Source: Apus apus
Lineage: Eukaryota; Chordata; Aves; Apodiformes; Apodidae
Direction of reading: 5' to 3'
NCBI RefSeq assembly: GCF_020740795.1
Contig: NC_067294.1
Span: 4,278,001-4,342,000, forward strand
DNA length: 64,000 bases
This document shows, in pieces, positions 59,520 to 64,000 of this stretch. Both the position numbers and the translations under genes were made by a program. Every line of letters starts with the position of its first letter. Position 1 is the stretch's first letter. Below the pieces are notes generated by a model that saw only the letters and a list, made by a program, of their open reading frames with translations, was not told where the DNA came from and ran no database searches.

Positions 59520-62500
59520 GTGCGTGAGGCGGCCCCGCAGCCCCGGGCCCGCAGCCCCGGGCCGGCCCCGCCGCAGGGCAGCGGCCCTTGGGCCGCGCCG
59601 GGCCCCCAGGGCTCCGGCCTCTGACTCCCCTCTCTGCCCCCGCCACCGTTTCCCCGCCCAGGTGCCCGCAGAGAGCAGGAACTGAGAAGCAGTCTGCAGG
59701 AGCTGGTCATCTACATTGTTTTCCTGAGCGTCCTCTGTATATGTAAGTCATCAAACGACTGAGGTGACCCTTCGCAGGTAATTAATGTGTCAGCTGTACC
59801 TTTTCCAGTGTTTACTCCTCCTGTCTTCCACCCAGAAGTGTCACTTCAGTAGCAATTGCTCTGCCGGCCTTGTTCTGGCAGCGTGGCAGAGCAGAGAGGC
59901 AGGGTTGGAAGCTGTTGCCGTCCTGGGATTTCATCCTGTGAGCATCCCCTCTCTGCCCCTTCTTTCCAGTGGCATTCGGCATGGTGAGCACAGACATGTA
60001 CTACCTGAACAAGGTCATGGCCCATGTCTTCCTGGAGCCCTCCTCGGAGGATGACAGGAGTGGTTTCAGGAGAATTGGGAGCAAAGATGATTTCTGGAAG
60101 GTAAGGCTTTCATGGCAAAGGTGTTGTCTTGGAGAGCAAAGCAGTGAAGAAGCTGCCAGTGTTAAGTCGGAGCAATAAAGTCTTGCAGTTCTCCCAGAAG
60201 CCAAACACCAGGTGTTGTGCTTCCAGCTGAAGAAAGGCAAATAACTTCTTAAAATGCACTTGGTGCATTTCTGGGAACAAACAATAATTCTGATACTTCC
60301 GAATAATCGAGAAAAATAAGAGGCCCATTAATTGCTGCATCATATTCCCCATATTAGGCCTGGTCTGAAAAAGCATCAATAACAATCAAAAGATTTTAGG
60401 TTTACACTTGTTCTGACTTTTAGCTGTTAAAAATTATATTATTTCCCCTGGAACAGCCAGGAAAATGCACCATCCTGGTTTGCTGTTAACATTACCTCAT
60501 ATTTCAGGGATGGTTACAAAACACTGATCTCTGTTTTCAGTACTAGGTGGAGGAGTTCCCAAAATTGCCCAGCTGACAGCAGAAGGCAGAGTTTCTCACT
60601 CTACTCTTCCTTAACAATGGAAATCCATTGTTAAAATTAATTTGGAAGAATTGTACTCCCTCTTATCATGGTGTCTGTTACTGCTAGTCCAGAAACTAGT
60701 GAGCCCTTGCTATACAGTGTGTGCTGGTGTCCTAGCAATGGTTGCAGTACGTGCTCAGATGGTGCTAGGCCATGGGAGCGTGGTGTTTGGTAGCTGGAAT
60801 TATGTTCTTCCCAAGTTTAATGCTCCTTATCTGCATCTAAGAAACACCCTGCCTTCAAAAATAAATACTTCTTCATTTAGATTCAGATGACTAAAAACCT
60901 CATCAGAAAAATCCCAGAACACCTCTTCAGAGATTAAGACAACCAACAAATTTTGTTAAGTAACATAAAACGTTTGTGTTTAAACATACTTGTTTAGAAT
61001 TAAGCAGAATTTTTCAGTGAAATCCAAAATAGATGTATGTTGTAGTCTTACCCTGCATTATCCCATCTCTGATAGAATTGCACAGGGAATAGAACTAACT
61101 CATGGCAAAGAGATGTAAATATCTCACCAGACAGTGCACAGGTGGGAATTGTTTGTGCTCTAACTTAGACTTGGTAGCTGCAAGTAACCTGAGAACCCTG
61201 CAGAGATTTGTGTGCTAGGAAGTGGGGTAACAGTGGCATTGAAACCTTCCTCTGAAACTTCAACCTCATTTGCACACAGTTTGCAGAGGGAGCTCTGTTG
61301 GATGGACTGTACTGGGACAAATGGTACAACAACAGGACGTTAACCCTGCAGGGCAACAACAGCCAGATTTACTATGAGAATCTGCTGCTGGGAGCAGCCC
61401 GGATCCGCCAGCTGAAAGTACAGAACAACACCTGCTCCATCTACCCGTATTTCCACTCATTTTTAAGAGACTGTTACAGTGAATATAGCTATCGAGTTGA
61501 AGACAGGTCTGACTTTGGACTAAAGAGCACATCTGAGTAAGTCACCCCACTTCAGCACAGAAATGTTTTTTGAAAACCTAACCCAGTCCTTCGTGCCAGT
61601 GATCATCAGTTAGTAACAACCATGCATGCAATTAGCTGAGTTTCTCTCTTGTTTACATTGAGATAAACCATGAATTTGTTTTTGTGCCAACACTACAGAC
61701 AGGAATTTGGCATGGGAAACCCAGAGTGGACAGACAGGAAGAACTGGGGACAGCAAGCTCAGTGCAGCAGAAGCATGTGTTAGTAGGCCTAACATCTCTG
61801 GAGAAATGCTCAATTATATGAGGCCTGAATTTAAATCACGTTTATAAATTGGAGTCGTGCTAAAATACTCTGGAAACAGAGCCAAAACGTCTGCTTCACA
61901 CACTTCATTTAGCATTAATTTAATGCAGTGAGAGAACATGTGAACATGCCATGGTAAAAATGGACTATGTAAACGAGAGGTGTTCCATTTGCCTATAAAG
62001 GTTTCAAGGTAATAAACTGTCTGGCCCACATTGGGTGAAATCCAGATCTGTGAGCAACTGCTGTTTTGTGAATGTACTGAGTAGCTAAATAAAAGAAATG
62101 GGACTGTCTTAAGGCTGTATGTTTTGTGCCTACTTCATGTAAAAAAACCAAACTTAGTTAAAGGTCTGGCTTAAATGGCTCATTGTGGATGCAGAACACA
62201 AGAACTGCCAAGGACTGTATAAAAGTTAAAGCTTACTTCAGTTTCCATAAGCTGAGCTGCTTTGTTTTCCCATTCCTGGCAGATGGAAATACACCTCAGG
62301 CTCCTCATTATCCCTGTGGTACTGGGGATCCATGGGCTGGTACAGCAGTGGAGGATATATGTTCACCTTGCCTAAATCCAAGCAGGAGAGCAGGCAGAAG
62401 TTGGTGTTCCTTAGGCAGAACAACTGGCTCACCAGAGGAACCAGGGTTGTATTTATTGACTTCTCAACATATAATGCTAACATAAACCTCTTCTGTATCA

Positions 62501-64000
62501 TCAGGTGAGTTCTTACCTTTACTACATGTGAAATCCCATTTACTGAGGCATGATGCTTCCAAAAGGACACTAGGAAAGGCTGGTCACCTCAGGCATACAT
62601 AGCCATGTTTCTTGGGTAGCAGCTGGCAAGACAGTAATTCATTAAAAATGCAGAAATTCAGTTACTGCAGGGAGCAGACCCAGATTCTTCCTTTCCATTC
62701 TTTGGTAATAGTTGGTGTCTGGTTGGTACAGTTGGTTGCTGCTGTCAGCTGGAATAGATTTCATAGCATTTTGTGAGGTCAAAGACTGGATTATTAGTCC
62801 TGTTATCAGCTAATGGAGGGAAAAGACTCAGGGTAGGGTGAATGTCTGCGCCTCTGAGACATAGTTTCTTTAAAGACTTTTAACCCAGCACCATATCTTG
62901 GCTATCCCATTTTCCCCTCAACCTTCCCTGCTATGTAATACTCTTCTCATGGGGGACTTAGTGTAACCTTTATGAGAAGGTCTTACAGGCATAGGAGTCC
63001 CACAAGATATTATTAATGTAGTAAAAATTAATAGAAAATTAAGGGCTGAGGTTATTTTAAAGGGATGGTAACTTAACACCAGTCCCCCATTTTTTTCCAG
63101 GTTGGTGGTGGAGTTCCCGGCCACCGGGGGTGCTCTCACCTCCTCACATTTCTACTCTGTGAAGCTCCTCAGATATGTCACATACAAAGATTACTTCCTG
63201 GCTTCTTGTGAAATCGCCTTTTGCTGCTTCATCATCATATTCATGATCAAGGAAGCTATAAAAATGGCAAAACTGAAAAAGGAATATTTCAAAAATGCCT
63301 GGAACTGGCTGGAATTGCTGCTGCTGGTGGTGAGCTACCCCCTTGACTTTCACCTTTGTGCTTGCCAGCCCAGGCTAGCACTGGATGGACAGCCAAGGAG
63401 CCAGACCAGCCCAGGTCTGTTGCTGGTCAGTCAGTCCCCCCTGTTGTACTCTGAGGAGAACACACAGTGCCCCACAGTTCAGCATGGGGGCCCATTTCTA
63501 GCCTTGCTCTCCACTTGCTGTGGCTCCACGTCCTTTCTACTCAGGTTCCACCTTGTTTGCTTTAGCCTTTCTTTACAGAGCAAGGAAGCACGAGTGCATA
63601 ACAGGGCAAGCCCAGTAAAACCAGAATGTTTGCAGCACGTTACGTGGCACCATTCTAGAATCAGCACAGTACCAATGATTTGGCCAATAAGGTCTCATAT
63701 ATATAGTTTATGACAAACCATCTAAGCAGCTCAGGTTCTTGAAATAAAACCAAAGACCTTATAAAGTCAATACAGACTTTCCTGTGTCCTGTGACAAGTC
63801 TGAAGAGAAGGGATGTAGCTGGATGTCACTGGCTTCTCCTTTCCTTCAGGTTTCCATCCTTGCCATTGCCTTCAACATCAACCGCACTGTCCAAGTGTCC
63901 CTGCTGATGCAAGAGCTGCTGTCTGATGCCTACGTGTATCCAGACTTCTATTTCCTTGCATTCTGGCAAGTCCTTTATAACAACATGATTGCTATCAATG
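59459..64000 (+). CDS. PKD2L2: Polycystin-2-like 2 channel, 5' part (7 exons, runs off window)
   Basis: PKD2L2 (TRPP family) is a six-transmembrane channel-like membrane protein related to polycystin-2. Exons 1-7 join in one frame: 377 complete codons before the window ends. TM1 is at about residues 35-53 (LVIYIVFLSVLCILAFGMV). The large extracellular polycystin domain follows, with WYNN, RIRQLKVQNNTC and TRVVFIDFSTYNANINLF motifs and several N-glycosylation sequons. After that come VEFPATGG, VKLLRYVTYKDYF and S2 (CEIAFCCFIIIFMIKEAI). S3 starts at WNWLELLLLVVSILAIAFN. The rest (S4-S6, pore and C-terminus) lies beyond 64,000. It follows MYOT in the same orientation, as in human 5q31. Confidence 0.94.
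59662..59742 (+). CDS. PKD2L2: PKD2L2 exon 2 (TM1)
   Basis: This 81-nt exon encodes ELRSSLQELVIYIVFLSVLC and then I, the cytoplasmic lead-in and most of TM1. It corresponds to the human LQELLLYFIFLINLC segment. Acceptor TTTCCCCGCCCAG, donor GTAAGT. Confidence 0.9.
59970..60100 (+). CDS. PKD2L2: PKD2L2 exon 3
   Basis: It encodes LAFGMVSTDMYYLNKVMAHV and a segment ending GSKDDFWK, the end of TM1 and the start of the extracellular domain. 131 nt, acceptor CTTCTTTCCAG, donor GTAAGG, phase 0 out. Confidence 0.94.
60101..61279 (+). other. PKD2L2: PKD2L2 intron 3
   Basis: Ordinary intron; no exon or recognised repeat. Confidence 0.7.
61280..61536 (+). CDS. PKD2L2: PKD2L2 exon 4 (polycystin domain)
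   Basis: It encodes FAEGALLDGLYWDKWYNN, QIYYENLLLGAARIRQLKVQ and NNTCSIYPYFHSFLRDCY. Sequons NRT, NNS and NNT are present. 257 nt, acceptor TTTGCACACAG, donor GTAAGT, two bases left. Confidence 0.96.
61537..62282 (+). other. PKD2L2: PKD2L2 intron 4
   Basis: Nothing recognised. Confidence 0.65.
62283..62504 (+). CDS. PKD2L2: PKD2L2 exon 5 (polycystin domain)
   Basis: It encodes WYSSGGYMFTLPKSKQ, QNNWLTRGTRVVFIDFSTYN and ANINLFCIIR, the end of the extracellular domain. 222 nt, acceptor CATTCCTGGCAG, donor GTGAGT. Confidence 0.96.
62505..63100 (+). other. PKD2L2: PKD2L2 intron 5
   Basis: Nothing recognised. Confidence 0.65.
63101..63329 (+). CDS. PKD2L2: PKD2L2 exon 6 (S2, start of S3)
   Basis: It encodes VVEFPATGGALTSSHFYSVK, LLRYVTYKDYFLASCEIAFC and a segment ending WNWLELLLLV. 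It covers S2 and the beginning of S3. 229 nt, acceptor TTTTTTTCCAG, donor GTGAGC, phase 0 out. Confidence 0.96.
63330..63849 (+). other. PKD2L2: PKD2L2 intron 6
   Basis: Nothing recognised. Confidence 0.65.
63850..64000 (+). CDS. PKD2L2: PKD2L2 exon 7, partial at window end
   Basis: It follows TTTCCTTCAG and encodes VSILAIAFNINRTVQVSLLM and later PDFYFLAFWQVLYNNMIAIN. It covers the rest of S3 and the approach to S4, and is cut by the window edge. Confidence 0.94.

Larger units (their letters stand above)
58890..59730. promoter_or_regulatory. PKD2L2: PKD2L2 CpG-island promoter
   Basis: GC and CpG density are very high across about 840 bases, in contrast to both flanks, and no TATA box is evident. 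It contains PKD2L2 exon 1 and ends at exon 2. Long open frames on both strands here (including a 245-codon minus-strand frame) reflect the lack of A/T-rich stops, not genes. The island could also fire antisense towards MYOT, but nothing in the sequence proves it. Confidence 0.85.

Noticed and set aside
58909..59646. 245-codon open frame on the minus strand
   Set aside because: It lies in the PKD2L2 CpG island, is Ala/Gly/Pro/Arg-rich without domain features, and overlaps PKD2L2 exon 1. Stop-poor GC-rich sequence explains it.
59056..59685. 209-codon + strand open frame across PKD2L2 exon 1
   Set aside because: Different frame from PKD2L2, composition-driven, and it passes through the exon 1 donor and exon 2 acceptor.

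Overview
This window comes from a vertebrate nuclear genome, almost certainly a bird. It has intron-containing genes with GT-AG junctions, CpG-island promoters and scattered CR1 non-LTR retroposons with the avian-style 3' end. Gene order is NPY6R, MYOT, PKD2L2, the block known from human chromosome 5q31. All three genes lie on the + strand. There are no operons, CRISPR arrays or recognisable tRNA/rRNA genes.

Layout. Positions 1-3836 are upstream of NPY6R and hold two exon-like segments of unknown identity (2631-2715 and 2818-2850/2882). NPY6R is a single intact 374-codon coding exon (3837-4961). From its 3' flank to about 38.5 kb lies some 30 kb with no confirmed coding exon. It contains simple repeats, a few inverted and direct repeats, and CR1 fragments, the longest at about 34.33-34.92 kb.

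MYOT occupies 38.5-57.8 kb. Nine exons (46,947-57,774) give the familiar myotilin, 502 residues from the Met at 47,269, with a Ser-rich N-terminus, two C-terminal Ig domains and a PDZ-binding tail. Upstream, five further exons (38,499-41,342, including a 24-nt microexon) have intact splice sites and matching phases. They encode an extra Ig domain that matches the second Ig domain of palladin/myopalladin, plus a linker. Joined, the 14 exons make an open frame of at least 812 codons. This suggests that the locus still encodes a long, palladin-like myotilin. The mammalian start corresponds to an internal Met of this chain. A GC-rich, CpG-rich patch with a 34-bp minisatellite (44.8-45.2 kb) lies in the intron separating the extra exons from the classical part and could be an internal promoter.

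PKD2L2 starts in a strong CpG island (58.9-59.7 kb) only about 1.3 kb after the MYOT stop. The first seven coding exons, up to the S3-S4 region of the channel, are present before the window ends.

Functionally the three genes are not known to act together: a peptide GPCR, a sarcomeric Z-disc protein and a polycystin-family channel are conserved neighbours. All identities come from reading translated sequence and from recalled family features. No database search was run.
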